Part shown: in pieces, positions 18,101-26,315 of the stretch
How positions within the stretch are numbered: position 1 is the stretch's first letter
Layout: each line of letters opens with the position of its first letter
Source of the DNA: Pelagibacterium flavum
Lineage (GTDB): Bacteria; Pseudomonadota; Alphaproteobacteria; Rhizobiales; Devosiaceae
Assembly (NCBI RefSeq): GCF_025854335.1
Contig: NZ_CP107716.1
Location: forward strand, 1,605,001-1,669,000
Direction: 5' to 3'
Length of the DNA: 64,000 nt
Notes under the pieces: generated by a model
Databases searched by the model: none
Told to the model about the DNA's origin: nothing
Seen by the model: the letters and a program-made list of their open reading frames with translations, nothing else
Made by a program: the position numbers and the translations under genes

Positions 18101-18994
18101 ATGAAGCTAACCTATTTCATTCTCGATGTTTTCACCCGTGATCGGCTGAGCGGCAATCCGCTGGCGGTCGTGCTCAAGGCCGATGAACTTTCGACCACGC
18201 GGATGCAGGCGATCGCGCGCGAGTTCAATCTTTCCGAGACGGTTTTCGTCAACGCTCCCAAGGGCGAGCGGCACACGGCCGCCTTGCGGATTTTTACACC
18301 GACGAGCGAGTTGCCGTTTGCCGGCCACCCCACGGTGGGTGCGGCGGTGCTTTTGGGCCTGCAGCATAAGCAGAGCGCCGTGCGGCTGGAGCTGGGTGTG
18401 GGCAATGTCACGGCTGTCATGGAGCGAATCGACAGGCGAACCGGCGAGGCCAAGTTCGCTCTGCCACAGCTCCCTGCGAGGATCGAAGACCCTGTGGTGA
18501 TCGCTGATGTTGCGCGGCGTTTGGGGCTGACCGAAAGCGACATCGGATGCGATGGCATGACGCCGGCGCTCTATTCGGCCGGGCTGCCGTTCTATCTCGT
18601 GCCGGTGCGTGACGCGCGGGCGCTCGAGGCGATAACGCTGGAGCGTCGCGGGTGGACCGACACGTTTCCGGGCGAACGCAATTCGGTCTATGTCTTCACC
18701 AAGACACCAAAGGAACGCGGCAACGACTATGCAGCGCGCATGTTTCATGTCGCCCATGGTGCGGGCGAAGACGCGGCCACCGGTTCGGCAGCGGCGGCGC
18801 TGGTCGGCATGCTGGCCGAACATGGCGGCTATGGCGACGGGCATCACGCGATCAAGATTCGTCAGGGTCGCGAAATGGGGCGGCCAAGCGAAATCGGCGT
18901 GCAGTTCAACATCGAAGGTGGCCAGCTCAAGCATGCCGGGATTGGCGGTGCCGCGGTCATTCTGGCCGAAGGGGTGCTTGATCTGGACGACTAG
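18101..18994 (+). CDS. PhzF family isomerase
   Basis: A 297-residue member of the PhzF/diaminopimelate-epimerase fold, with two similar halves. The catalytic Glu is in [10 protein letters not shown] (about residue 46), and the second-half motif [15 protein letters not shown] is present. PhzF itself acts in phenazine synthesis, but no other phenazine genes are near, so a general isomerase or epimerase role is more likely. The ATG at 18101 begins the conserved first strand. Confidence 0.88.
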   Translation: MKLTYFILDVFTRDRLSGNPLAVVLKADELSTTRMQAIAREFNLSETVFVNAPKGERHTAALRIFTPTSELPFAGHPTVGAAVLLGLQHKQSAVRLELGVGNVTAVMERIDRRTGEAKFALPQLPARIEDPVVIADVARRLGLTESDIGCDGMTPALYSAGLPFYLVPVRDARALEAITLERRGWTDTFPGERNSVYVFTKTPKERGNDYAARMFHVAHGAGEDAATGSAAAALVGMLAEHGGYGDGHHAIKIRQGREMGRPSEIGVQFNIEGGQLKHAGIGGAAVILAEGVLDLDD

Positions 18995-19022
18995 TCTTGG
19001 GGAGCAGGGTATCGCTGCCGCG

Positions 19023-19592
19023 CTAGGCGGGGCGTTTGGCCGCGCCGGCGAGCATTTGGTGCAGAGCCTTGCGCGCCGCGGCATCTGGGCGGCGACGTTC
19101 GGCGACGGCGCGAAGCGCGGTCCCTTCGATGAGATCGAGAACCATTTCGGCATAGAGATCGCGGTTCGGTGTCTCAAGACCGAGCGTGCTGCCGAGCGCT
19201 GCGATCAACCTTGATCGGTTGGCCTGAAAAATCGCCGCGATCTGCGGCTCGCGGAAGGACTCGGCGGTCAACTCGAGCGTCAGCAATGCATTTTCGGGCG
19301 CGGCCATATAGTCGAGATAGGCATTTGCGAAGGCGGACAGGGAGTCCTGGGGACGCTTCGCGGCGTCTAGAAGTGCTATGAAGGGTTCCAGTTCTGCGCC
19401 TTCGATTGCGGCCAACTCCATCAGAATGGCCTGCTTGCCCGGGAAATGATTGTATAAATTGCCGAGGCTGACACCCGCAGCCTCTGCGATGTCGCGCATA
19501 CCGGCCTGATGATATCCTTTTTCCAGAATGCAGACGACAGTTGCTTCGATGATCTTTTGTTTCCGGAAGCCGGCTTTTTCCATCCTGGACAT
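19023..19592 (-). CDS. TetR/AcrR family regulator
   Basis: A 189-residue repressor. The HTH (residues about 10-55) includes GMRDIAEAAGVSLGNLYNHFPGKQAIL, followed by a C-terminal TetR_C domain. It is divergent from the DUF418 membrane-protein gene, and a perfect palindrome lies between them. The usual inference is that it represses both itself and the divergent gene. Confidence 0.9.
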   Translation of the reverse strand: MSRMEKAGFRKQKIIEATVVCILEKGYHQAGMRDIAEAAGVSLGNLYNHFPGKQAILMELAAIEGAELEPFIALLDAAKRPQDSLSAFANAYLDYMAAPENALLTLELTAESFREPQIAAIFQANRSRLIAALGSTLGLETPNRDLYAEMVLDLIEGTALRAVAERRRPDAAARKALHQMLAGAAKRPA

Positions 19593-19628
19593 GGGCTTGC
19601 AATTTTCCTCTACAGCGTCTAGAAAATG

Positions 19629-19642
19629 AACGAACGTTCGTT
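19629..19642. promoter_or_regulatory. Palindromic TetR-type operator
   Basis: AACGAACGTTCGTT, a perfect 14-bp palindrome in the divergent region between the TetR and DUF418 genes. This core resembles operators of several AcrR-like repressors. Confidence 0.7.
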
Positions 19643-19725
19643 TTTTTAACGACGAATGAAGGCGTTTTCAAGGACGCTTCCGGTTTGGGAAAGGGCCGTT
19701 GGCCGAAGGCGAGGAGATGGGACAA

Positions 19726-20787
19726 ATGCACGCACAGTCCACGCCCGGTTCCCCGGGCCGGCTCGAAGGGCTCGATCTGGCGCGCTTTTTTGCGTTTGCG
19801 GGAATGGTTCTGGTGAACTTCAAGATCGTCATGGGCGCCGAGGGTGGCGAAGGGCTGCTCCACTGGTTGAGCTTACTCGTTGAGGGCAAGGCGGCGGCCA
19901 GCTTTGTTGTTCTTGCGGGACTGGGGGCCGGGCTGGCCTGTGCGCGCTTCGGGGACAATTCAATCGGCACCACGCTCAAGCGCGGCGCCTTTCTGTTGGT
20001 GCTAGGACTGGTGAACATGCTGATATTCCCCGCTGATATCCTGCATTATTACGCCTTCTATTTTCTGTTTGGCGCGGTGGTGCTCTCGCAATCCACAGCG
20101 CTCCTCGTGTCGGCCATGGTGGCTCTCAATATCGGCTTTGTCGCGCTGGTTTTCGTTTTGAACTATGACGCGGGGTGGAACTGGCTCGACTATTCCTATG
20201 TCGACTTCTGGACGCCAGCCGGGTTCGTGCGCAATCTGATGTTTAATGGATGGCATCCTGTCATTCCCTGGTTCGGTTTTTTCCTCTTTGGAGTGGTGCT
20301 GAGCCGGATCGAGTTGAGTGCACGCCGGGTTCAGCTGTTGATGATCGGGACCGGGATTGCGCTGGTCGCAACGATGACTTTGGTCAGCGGGGTGCTGGCG
20401 GAAATTCTCGCAGGCCTTCATCCCGAGTTGTCTCCGCTCGCAACGACATTGCCAGTGCCGCCTGGCCCGCTTTTCTCGATAACAGGCATGGCATCGGCTT
20501 CCGTTCTCATCGGCTTGTGCGTTTGGGTTGCGGATCATCTCGGCAGCGGCGGTTTTCTTGGCGTTCTGATGGCAACAGGGCGACAGACGCTTACGCTCTA
20601 TGTTGCGCATATCGTCGTCGGGATGGGGCTGCTGGAGGCCTTCGGCTTGGCTGGAGGGCAGACGGCCGCCGGCGCGACACTTGCAGCATTTGCCTTCTGC
20701 GTTGTTGCCTGCATCTATGCTGCAGGGTGGGCGCGGCTCCGGCCGCGTGGCCCGCTGGAAGCGTTGATGCGCAAAGTGGCGGGGTGA
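19726..20787 (+). CDS. DUF418/YeiB-like membrane protein
   Basis: A roughly 353-residue polytopic inner-membrane protein. The N-terminal RLEGLDLARFFAFAGMVLVNF and the C-terminal GRQTLTLYVAHIVVGMGLLEAF match the DUF418/YeiB group, related to membrane acyltransferases. About ten hydrophobic helices are visible. I prefer the ATG at 19726 (gaggag SD 9 bases upstream) over the ATG at 19717. Transport or acyl transfer is possible and the substrate unknown; control by the divergent TetR is likely. Confidence 0.8.
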   Translation: MHAQSTPGSPGRLEGLDLARFFAFAGMVLVNFKIVMGAEGGEGLLHWLSLLVEGKAAASFVVLAGLGAGLACARFGDNSIGTTLKRGAFLLVLGLVNMLIFPADILHYYAFYFLFGAVVLSQSTALLVSAMVALNIGFVALVFVLNYDAGWNWLDYSYVDFWTPAGFVRNLMFNGWHPVIPWFGFFLFGVVLSRIELSARRVQLLMIGTGIALVATMTLVSGVLAEILAGLHPELSPLATTLPVPPGPLFSITGMASASVLIGLCVWVADHLGSGGFLGVLMATGRQTLTLYVAHIVVGMGLLEAFGLAGGQTAAGATLAAFAFCVVACIYAAGWARLRPRGPLEALMRKVAG

Positions 20788-20790
20788 TGG

Positions 20791-20810
20791 AACTGGAAGG
20801 GCCAGTTTTT
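20791..20810 (+). terminator. Weak rho-independent terminator
   Basis: AACTGG-N5-CCAGTT (20791-20796 with 20802-20807) followed by T, just after the DUF418 stop. Confidence 0.55.
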
Positions 20811-21066
20811 GCTATACAGGGTGGCGTTGGTCGGGCTTCCAAAGGGTGAGGGCGGTCGAGTCAAACACGTGTGCATCAGTGGCGCGGCGGCGGTGATGAT
20901 CGAAGGTGTGATTGACCACGATGACCGGACAGTGCTGCCGCAACGCAATCGTCCGACCAAAGTATCGGCTCTAAAGCTCTATTATTGTTGCGCGAAGTCT
21001 TGCGCTTGGCGCTCAATTGGACCATTGTCCGCTTGTCGATTTATCAGGAAGGGCAAGGCCGTACCG
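20811..21066. other. Long untranslated region before the leuA leader
   Basis: About 256 bases between the DUF418 terminator and the leucine-rich leader ORF. Open frames run through it on both strands but none has a credible SD, codon pattern or recognisable protein. It must contain the leuA promoter, though no consensus is obvious. Confidence 0.4.
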
Positions 21067-21195
21067 ATGCGCCGCAGTGCAAACCGCGCAATCGCCATAG
21101 CCGCCAGCAGGCAAAAAGCCTTGCAGGCCCGTATCCTTGTGGGTTCGGCGCTGCTGCTTTCGGCCGCCCTCCTACTTCTCCTTATCAGCCCCTGA
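21067..21195 (+). CDS. Leucine-rich leader ORF upstream of leuA
   Basis: A 42-codon ORF (MRRSANRAIAIAASRQ start) whose last 14 codons contain eight leucines: CTG CTG CTT, then CTC CTA CTT CTC CTT, ending Ile-Ser-Pro-stop. The stop lies inside the 5' arm of a large hairpin and inside a competing hairpin. Its position 132 bases before leuA and its codon content fit a leucine-sensing leader peptide. It could instead be a tiny single-pass membrane peptide. The SD (ggaaggg) is about 13 bases upstream, which is long. Confidence 0.6.
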   Translation: MRRSANRAIAIAASRQKALQARILVGSALLLSAALLLLLISP

Positions 21196-21239
21196 TAACC
21201 GGCAGTCTGCAATATGCGGACGGGTCGTCAGGGGATTTT
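21182..21239 (+). promoter_or_regulatory. Candidate leuA attenuator
   Basis: CCCCTGA at 21189-21195 pairs with TCAGGGG at 21228-21234, enclosing GTCTGC/GCGGAC (21205-21210 with 21216-21221). ATTTT follows at 21235-21239. The alternative perfect hairpin TTATCAG-CCC-CTGATAA (21182-21198) shares the CTGA segment, so the two cannot coexist. A ribosome stalled on the leucine codons at 21169-21183 would cover the terminator's 5' arm. Confidence 0.55.
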
Positions 21240-21326
21240 GCCATAACGCCGAACATCAATGTCCGGCCATAACCTGCTGCATACGCAAAGCGATCTCGCG
21301 CAGGTGGCCGATCAAGGAAGACCAAA

Positions 21327-22880
21327 ATGACCAACCAAGCCAATACCGACCGCGTCTATATTTTCGACACCACGCTGCGCGACGGAGAGCAGAGCCCCGG
21401 CGCCACCATGACGCTGGAAGAAAAGCTCCAGGTGGCCGAAATCCTCGACACCATGGGCGTCGATATCATCGAAGCGGGGTTTCCCATTGCCTCGAACGGC
21501 GACTTTGAAGCGGTGGCAACCGTTGCCAAGCGCGCCAAGAACTCAGTGATCTGCGGCTTGGCCCGTGCCATTCCAGCCGATATCGACCGGGCCGGAGAGG
21601 CGGTGCGGTTCGCCAAGCGCGGGCGCATCCACACTTTCGTTTCGACCTCGCCCATCCATCTGGCCCACCAGATGAAAAAGACCGAGGACGAGGTGCTCGA
21701 GATCGTCACCAAGACGGTGACGCAGGCCCGAAACCTCATCGACGACGTCGAATGGTCGGGAATGGACGCGACCCGCACGCCGATAGAATTTCTGGCCCGC
21801 TGCACCGAAGCGGCAATCAAGGCCGGGGCGACGACGATCAATATTCCCGACACTGTGGGGTATTCGACGCCCGAAGATTATTACCAGTTGATCCACGATC
21901 TGATCGAAATGGTGCCCAATTCGGACAAGGCGATCTTTTCCACCCATTGCCATAACGATCTGGGCATGGCGGTGGCCAATTCGCTGGCGGGTGTCCGCGC
22001 GGGTGCGCGGCAGGTGGAGTGCACCATCAACGGGATCGGGGAGAGGGCCGGCAACGCGGCGCTCGAAGAGGTGGTGATGGCATTGCGCACCCGCGCCGAT
22101 GCATTGCCCTATCACACCGAAATCGAAACCACGCACCTTTCGCGGGCCTCACGGGCGGTATCGGCGGCGGCGAATTTCCCGGTTCAGTACAACAAGGCCA
22201 TCGTGGGCAAGAATGCCTTTGCCCATGAGAGCGGCATCCATCAGGACGGCATGCTCAAGAACGCTTCGACCTACGAGATCATGACCCCCGAAAGCGTGGG
22301 AATCAAATCGACCTCGTTGGTGATGGGCAAACATTCGGGCCGCCACGCCTTCAAGGAAAAGCTGAAGGATCTGGGGTACGAACTGGCCGATAACCAGTTC
22401 CAGGAGGCCTTCCAGCGTTTCAAGGATCTGGCCGACCGCAAAAAGCACGTCTATGACGACGACATCATCGCCCTGGTGGACGACGAAATCGGCTCGGGGG
22501 CCGATCGTATCAAGCTGGTGGATATGAGCGTGACGTCCAAGACCGGCGGCGTGCATCGGTGCGAACTCAAGGTGGCCGTGGACGGCGCGCCGGTTGAAGT
22601 CTCTTTCGACGGCACGGGTTCGGTCGACGCGATCTTTTCGGCGATCAAGAAGGCGGTCAATGCCAGCCCGCATCTGGTGCTCTATGCCGTGGATGGTGTG
22701 ACCGGTGGAACCGACGCTCAGGCCAACGCGCATGTACGGCTGGAATTGAACGGGCGTATCGCGTCGGGCAACGCAACCGAACCCGATACGCTGGTTGCTT
22801 CGGCCCGTGCCTATCTCAATGCCTATAACCGGTTGCTGGTGGAGCGCGGGGCTCCGGCACAGGGCGCGCTGGCGGGCTGA
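21327..22880 (+). CDS. leuA: 2-isopropylmalate synthase
   Basis: Condenses acetyl-CoA with 2-ketoisovalerate, the committed step of leucine synthesis. The 517-residue protein has the HMGL-like TIM barrel (FDTTLRDGEQSPGATM at the N-terminus, metal motif HCHNDLGMAVANS at about residue 208) and the C-terminal LeuA allosteric dimer domain (about 390-510) for leucine feedback. The SD is the purine-rich stretch aaggaagacc. No other leu gene is adjacent. The upstream leader suggests leucine-responsive expression. Confidence 0.96.
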   Translation: MTNQANTDRVYIFDTTLRDGEQSPGATMTLEEKLQVAEILDTMGVDIIEAGFPIASNGDFEAVATVAKRAKNSVICGLARAIPADIDRAGEAVRFAKRGRIHTFVSTSPIHLAHQMKKTEDEVLEIVTKTVTQARNLIDDVEWSGMDATRTPIEFLARCTEAAIKAGATTINIPDTVGYSTPEDYYQLIHDLIEMVPNSDKAIFSTHCHNDLGMAVANSLAGVRAGARQVECTINGIGERAGNAALEEVVMALRTRADALPYHTEIETTHLSRASRAVSAAANFPVQYNKAIVGKNAFAHESGIHQDGMLKNASTYEIMTPESVGIKSTSLVMGKHSGRHAFKEKLKDLGYELADNQFQEAFQRFKDLADRKKHVYDDDIIALVDDEIGSGADRIKLVDMSVTSKTGGVHRCELKVAVDGAPVEVSFDGTGSVDAIFSAIKKAVNASPHLVLYAVDGVTGGTDAQANAHVRLELNGRIASGNATEPDTLVASARAYLNAYNRLLVERGAPAQGALAG

Positions 22881-22888
22881 TTGGTATT

Positions 22889-22915
22889 TGGTGTTTCCAG
22901 GCGCGTTTTGGAAAC
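22889..22915. repeat. Hairpin downstream of leuA
   Basis: GTGTTTCCA (22889-22897) pairs perfectly with TGGAAACAC (22907-22915). It is followed by tccagg, not a T run, and resembles the end of the palindromic element at 8241-8345. It may be an intergenic repeat that doubles as a terminator. Confidence 0.55.
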
Positions 22916-22942
22916 ACTCCAGGGGACGACGATATAGTGGCA

Positions 22943-23884
22943 ATGATGGCCGAGATCCGTGGCGTGCTCACAGGCTTTGGCCTGGTTGCCGCCGGCATTC
23001 TGGTGCTGACACGAATCGACCTCGGCCTGCCCGGCCAGTCCCTGCTGCAATCGCTGCAACTCCATATCGGGGCAAGCCTTGTCGGGCTTGCCCTTTTGCT
23101 TGCGCTGGCCGGCGCGCCGTGGCGGGCGGGGCTCGTTGTGGCGATGGCGCTTTTTGCTGCAGGGCATGTGATCTGGCGCGTGGCGGCGCAATATGAGGCG
23201 CGGGCGCCCTTGCAAGGGCTCGAGCGGGCGGCCGAATTTACGCTGCTGAGTTTCAATGTCCTCGAATCCAACGAAAGGCACGCCGACGTTGCGGCCTTCA
23301 TCGCCGGGTCGGGGGCCGATATCGTCTTTGTTCTTGAAGCGGCGCGGATGCGGCAGCATTTGCCTGAGCTTGAAGCTGTTTATCCTTATCGCGCCGGCTG
23401 TGTGGCCGAGAATGAATGCGATCTGATGATGCTTTCAAAGCTGCCGCTGCAAGATACCGAAATTCGGTCGTTGGGTAACATCTATCCCAACCGCATGGTC
23501 GTGGCGCGCACCGTGATTGGCGGGGAGCCGGTCACGCTGGTTGCCGCGCATCTGACCAAACCTTATTTCGACGATGCGGGGCTGCTCGAAATGCGGCGTC
23601 TGACGCGGCAGGTGTCACGGATGGAAGGGGCGCTTGTGTTGGCCGGCGACTTCAATTCCGCTCCCTGGGCCGATGCCGTCGATGACCTGGTGAAAGGGGC
23701 CGATCTGTTGCCGCCATCGCGCTACAATGCGACCTGGCCGACCGAACTGGGCCCTCTTGGTGTTCCCATCGACCATGTCTTTTCGCGCGCGCCGATTATT
23801 GTCGACCAGATCGAAGCGATGGCGGACCCTCTCGGGTCGAACCATCGTGGGCTGATTGCGCGTCTGGGGATCGTGGCCCAGTAA
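22943..23884 (+). CDS. Endonuclease/exonuclease/phosphatase family membrane protein
   Basis: A roughly 313-residue protein with about three N-terminal transmembrane helices (residues 10-90) and a C-terminal EEP domain. The domain shows the expected order: LLSFNVLESN, FVLEA with the metal-binding Glu, VLAGDFNSAPW, PIDHVF and GSNHRGLIA. It probably acts on the outer face of the inner membrane as a phosphodiesterase; substrate unknown. The ATG at 22943 or the GTG two codons earlier are both possible starts. Confidence 0.85.
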   Translation: MMAEIRGVLTGFGLVAAGILVLTRIDLGLPGQSLLQSLQLHIGASLVGLALLLALAGAPWRAGLVVAMALFAAGHVIWRVAAQYEARAPLQGLERAAEFTLLSFNVLESNERHADVAAFIAGSGADIVFVLEAARMRQHLPELEAVYPYRAGCVAENECDLMMLSKLPLQDTEIRSLGNIYPNRMVVARTVIGGEPVTLVAAHLTKPYFDDAGLLEMRRLTRQVSRMEGALVLAGDFNSAPWADAVDDLVKGADLLPPSRYNATWPTELGPLGVPIDHVFSRAPIIVDQIEAMADPLGSNHRGLIARLGIVAQ

Positions 23885-24628
23885 TTAGGCCGTTTCCGGT
23901 GACCAGCCCGCGGTGTCGGCGAGGCTGAACTTGGCTTGCCATTGGCCGGTGCCGAGCGTGGTCTGTGCCGGGCGGGTGAGGAGGGCCTCATATTCGCCGC
24001 GCTGGAGGACGGTGCCGCCGAGCGCTTCGACCCAGGGTGACATGATCTGGTGATCGACCGTGGTAAAGCCCGCATCGGCCAGATGATGGTAAAGGCTGAC
24101 GATAGCGAATTTCGATGCATTGTCAGCAATGTGGAACATCGATAGCGCTGAAAATACCGGCCCGATGGTTACGCCGAACAAGCCGCCAACGAGTTTGCCT
24201 TCGGCGTCAAAAACTTCCACCGAATGGGCGTGGCCCTCGGCGTGCAGCCGCATATACAGGGCCCGGGCTTTTGGGGTGATCCAGGTGAGATGGGGGCGTG
24301 AAGGGGCGCGCGGGGCGGCACAACCATCGATCACACCGGCAAAATCGGTGTCGAACGCGATGCGCATGTCCGATCCGCGCATGGTGCGGCGGAACCGTTT
24401 GGCGATATGAACCGACGCAAGATCCATGATGGCCCGCTCGGGGGGCGACCACCATTTCATGGCGCCCCAATGGCCCTGGGGGTAAAATCCGCGCGCCATC
24501 GCTTCGAGCACGACCGGGGTCGACAAATCGTTGGCCAGACCCGCAAATCCCGGTGGAGAGGTTCGGATTCGCGAGGCGTCGGGGATCGGGGCAGGACGCA
24601 CCAGGCGATCTCCCACAAGCCCGGCCAC
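23885..24628 (-). CDS. aat: Leucyl/phenylalanyl-tRNA-protein transferase family
   Basis: Transfers Leu or Phe from aminoacyl-tRNA to N-terminal Arg/Lys of proteins, creating N-degrons for ClpS/ClpAP. The core is clear: MKWWSPPERAIMDLA, HLTWITPKARALYMRLHAEGHAHSVEV, LVGGLFGVTIGPVFSALSMFHIADNASK and HHLADAGFTTVDHQ. From the GTG at 24628 the ORF is 247 residues. The same frame stays open upstream to about 24778 with protein-like sequence (YSLGRLALATAYWLKP) but no start codon, while an ATG at 24779 lies in another frame. A 5' frameshift is likely. Confidence 0.78.
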   Translation of the reverse strand: MAGLVGDRLVRPAPIPDASRIRTSPPGFAGLANDLSTPVVLEAMARGFYPQGHWGAMKWWSPPERAIMDLASVHIAKRFRRTMRGSDMRIAFDTDFAGVIDGCAAPRAPSRPHLTWITPKARALYMRLHAEGHAHSVEVFDAEGKLVGGLFGVTIGPVFSALSMFHIADNASKFAIVSLYHHLADAGFTTVDHQIMSPWVEALGGTVLQRGEYEALLTRPAQTTLGTGQWQAKFSLADTAGWSPETA

Positions 24629-24907
24629 AAGTCCCGGAAAGTGCTTAACGCGCTGGGGTTTGAGCCAGTAAGCTGTTGCGAGTGCCAGCCGGCCAAGACT
24701 GTAATTGCCCTGCCGGGAAGGGCCGGGTTGGGAAAAGCTGGTCGTGCAATGAGCTCCGGGGGCGAACTGGCGGCGACATTAGGCTGAAACCATTGCCGGG
24801 CGCTTACCGTAATTGCTTAAAATACGAAGAATTGCGTACGCTCACGCGGCTTTGACTTGCTGTTGAGGTCGTAGGCGTTCCAACTGACGCAAACGAGGAG
24901 GTGCAGC

Positions 24908-25522
24908 ATGCATCGCACACTGATTGCCCTGGCAACCGCTGCGAGCGCGTTTGCCGCAAGCCCCGCACTGGCCGATACCGCGCTTTTTGCCGGCGGGTGT
25001 TTCTGGAGCGTTGAATCCAATTTCGAGAAGGTGGAAGGCGTTTCCGAGGCCGTATCTGGCTTTGCTGGCGGTCATGTCGAAAATCCCACCTACAACCAGG
25101 TCGCCTATGGCGGCGACACTGGCCATTACGAGTCGGTCCAAATTACTTTCGACCCGGAAGTCGTGAGCTATGAGGAACTTCTCACGGTCTATTGGCACAC
25201 CACCGACCCGACCGATGCGGAGGGACAGTTCTGCGACTATGGCCCGATGTACAAGCCGGCCATCTTTGCGCTCAATGATGAGCAGGCCGCTATTGCCGAG
25301 GCGAGCAAGGCCGCCATTGCCGAATCGAGCGGTTATACGATCGTGACCGAGATCAAGCCGGCCGCCACATTCTATCCTGCGGGGCCCGAGCATCAGGATT
25401 TCTACAAGACCAATCCGGACCATTATGAACGCTACCGGATCGGTTGTGGACGCGATGTTGTGATTCGCGAGTTGTGGGGCGATCAGGCGTTCCTCGGGAC
25501 AAGCGAGAATCCTTTTCCTTAG
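24908..25522 (+). CDS. msrA: Exported peptide methionine sulfoxide reductase A
   Basis: Reduces methionine-S-sulfoxide in proteins. The 204-residue protein begins with a signal peptide (cleavage after PALA, residue 22), then the catalytic FAGGCFWSVE with Cys31, GGHVENPTYNQVAYGGDTGHYESV and a C-terminal region with a further cysteine (RIGCGRDV) that may act in resolving. Export places it in the periplasm. An aggagg SD precedes the ATG. Most MsrA proteins are cytosolic, so the signal peptide is notable. It is divergent from aat. Confidence 0.93.
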   Translation: MHRTLIALATAASAFAASPALADTALFAGGCFWSVESNFEKVEGVSEAVSGFAGGHVENPTYNQVAYGGDTGHYESVQITFDPEVVSYEELLTVYWHTTDPTDAEGQFCDYGPMYKPAIFALNDEQAAIAEASKAAIAESSGYTIVTEIKPAATFYPAGPEHQDFYKTNPDHYERYRIGCGRDVVIRELWGDQAFLGTSENPFP

Positions 25523-25677
25523 AGCATTCGGCGCTTCTTTGAATCGCTTCAACTGCTCCGAGAGTTCGGAAGCACTCCAAGCATAACGAAAAAGCACGGA
25601 TGTGGGTGGACAGCTTGAATGGCGTTTGCTAGAGAGGCGCCACTCTGGCGGTGCGGAGACGCGCTGCCCGATGGATC
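25523..25677. other. Intergenic region before tRNA-Lys
   Basis: Contains weak inverted repeats of intergenic-element type (gagca...tgctc at about 25523-25561 and cgcttc direct repeats). The tRNA promoter must lie here. I see no gene. Confidence 0.35.
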
Positions 25678-25753
<76 letters not shown>

Positions 25754-25963
25754 TATTTCCGGCAGTTGCCTGGAAAACTTCATGTAATGATTGAACGTTG
25801 CGCTTCGCGGCGATTTGCGCCGCCGCTGGCCGAGTTTCGGCCAGAGGTCCTCAGCTGGTCAACGGCGCACTCTCCCAATTTTGCAGATATTGCTCGACCG
25901 CACGCTATTGCCCGGCAGGGGCAGGCATGGTGTGTTCGGCGCCGTCTGTTGTGGGAGGATTCG

Positions 25964-26185
25964 ATGAAGTGGATAAGGGGTATCGTTGGCATTGTGAGCG
26001 TTCTGGCCATCCTGCTGGGTGGCCTCTGGTTCTTGCAGGGCACGGGGCTGGTTGTGATCGAGCCCGTTGCCTGCGTGGGGGAATGCGAACCGCTCGAAGG
26101 ACCGTCAAGCGGTTGGGCCATTATGGGTTTTGCGACAATGCTCCTGGCCACCGCCGCGCTTTGGTGGGCGGTCAAACGCCGGTAA
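25964..26185 (+). CDS. Small membrane protein
   Basis: A 73-residue protein with two hydrophobic helices (residues about 4-28 and 49-68) joined by a loop that contains CVGEC, a closely spaced cysteine pair. The gggagga SD is 5 bases before the ATG, so translation is well supported. I do not recognise a family. The loop cysteines on the periplasmic side could form a disulfide. Confidence 0.7.
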   Translation: MKWIRGIVGIVSVLAILLGGLWFLQGTGLVVIEPVACVGECEPLEGPSSGWAIMGFATMLLATAALWWAVKRR

Positions 26186-26315
26186 CCGCTATGCAAAAGT
26201 GCAAGCCTTGATTTACCACGCCAGCAATTGACGGGCTTTATCGGCTTTGCGGAAAGCATTCCCTAGGGGGTGCTGGCTAAGTTGGGGTCAAATTGATCTA
26301 ACCCCGGTGACGCCG

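Noticed and set aside
20809..21066. Longer in-frame extension of the leuA leader ORF (to 20809)
   Set aside because: The extension starts in a terminator, has no SD and shows no conserved protein pattern; the ATG at 21067 is a simpler start.
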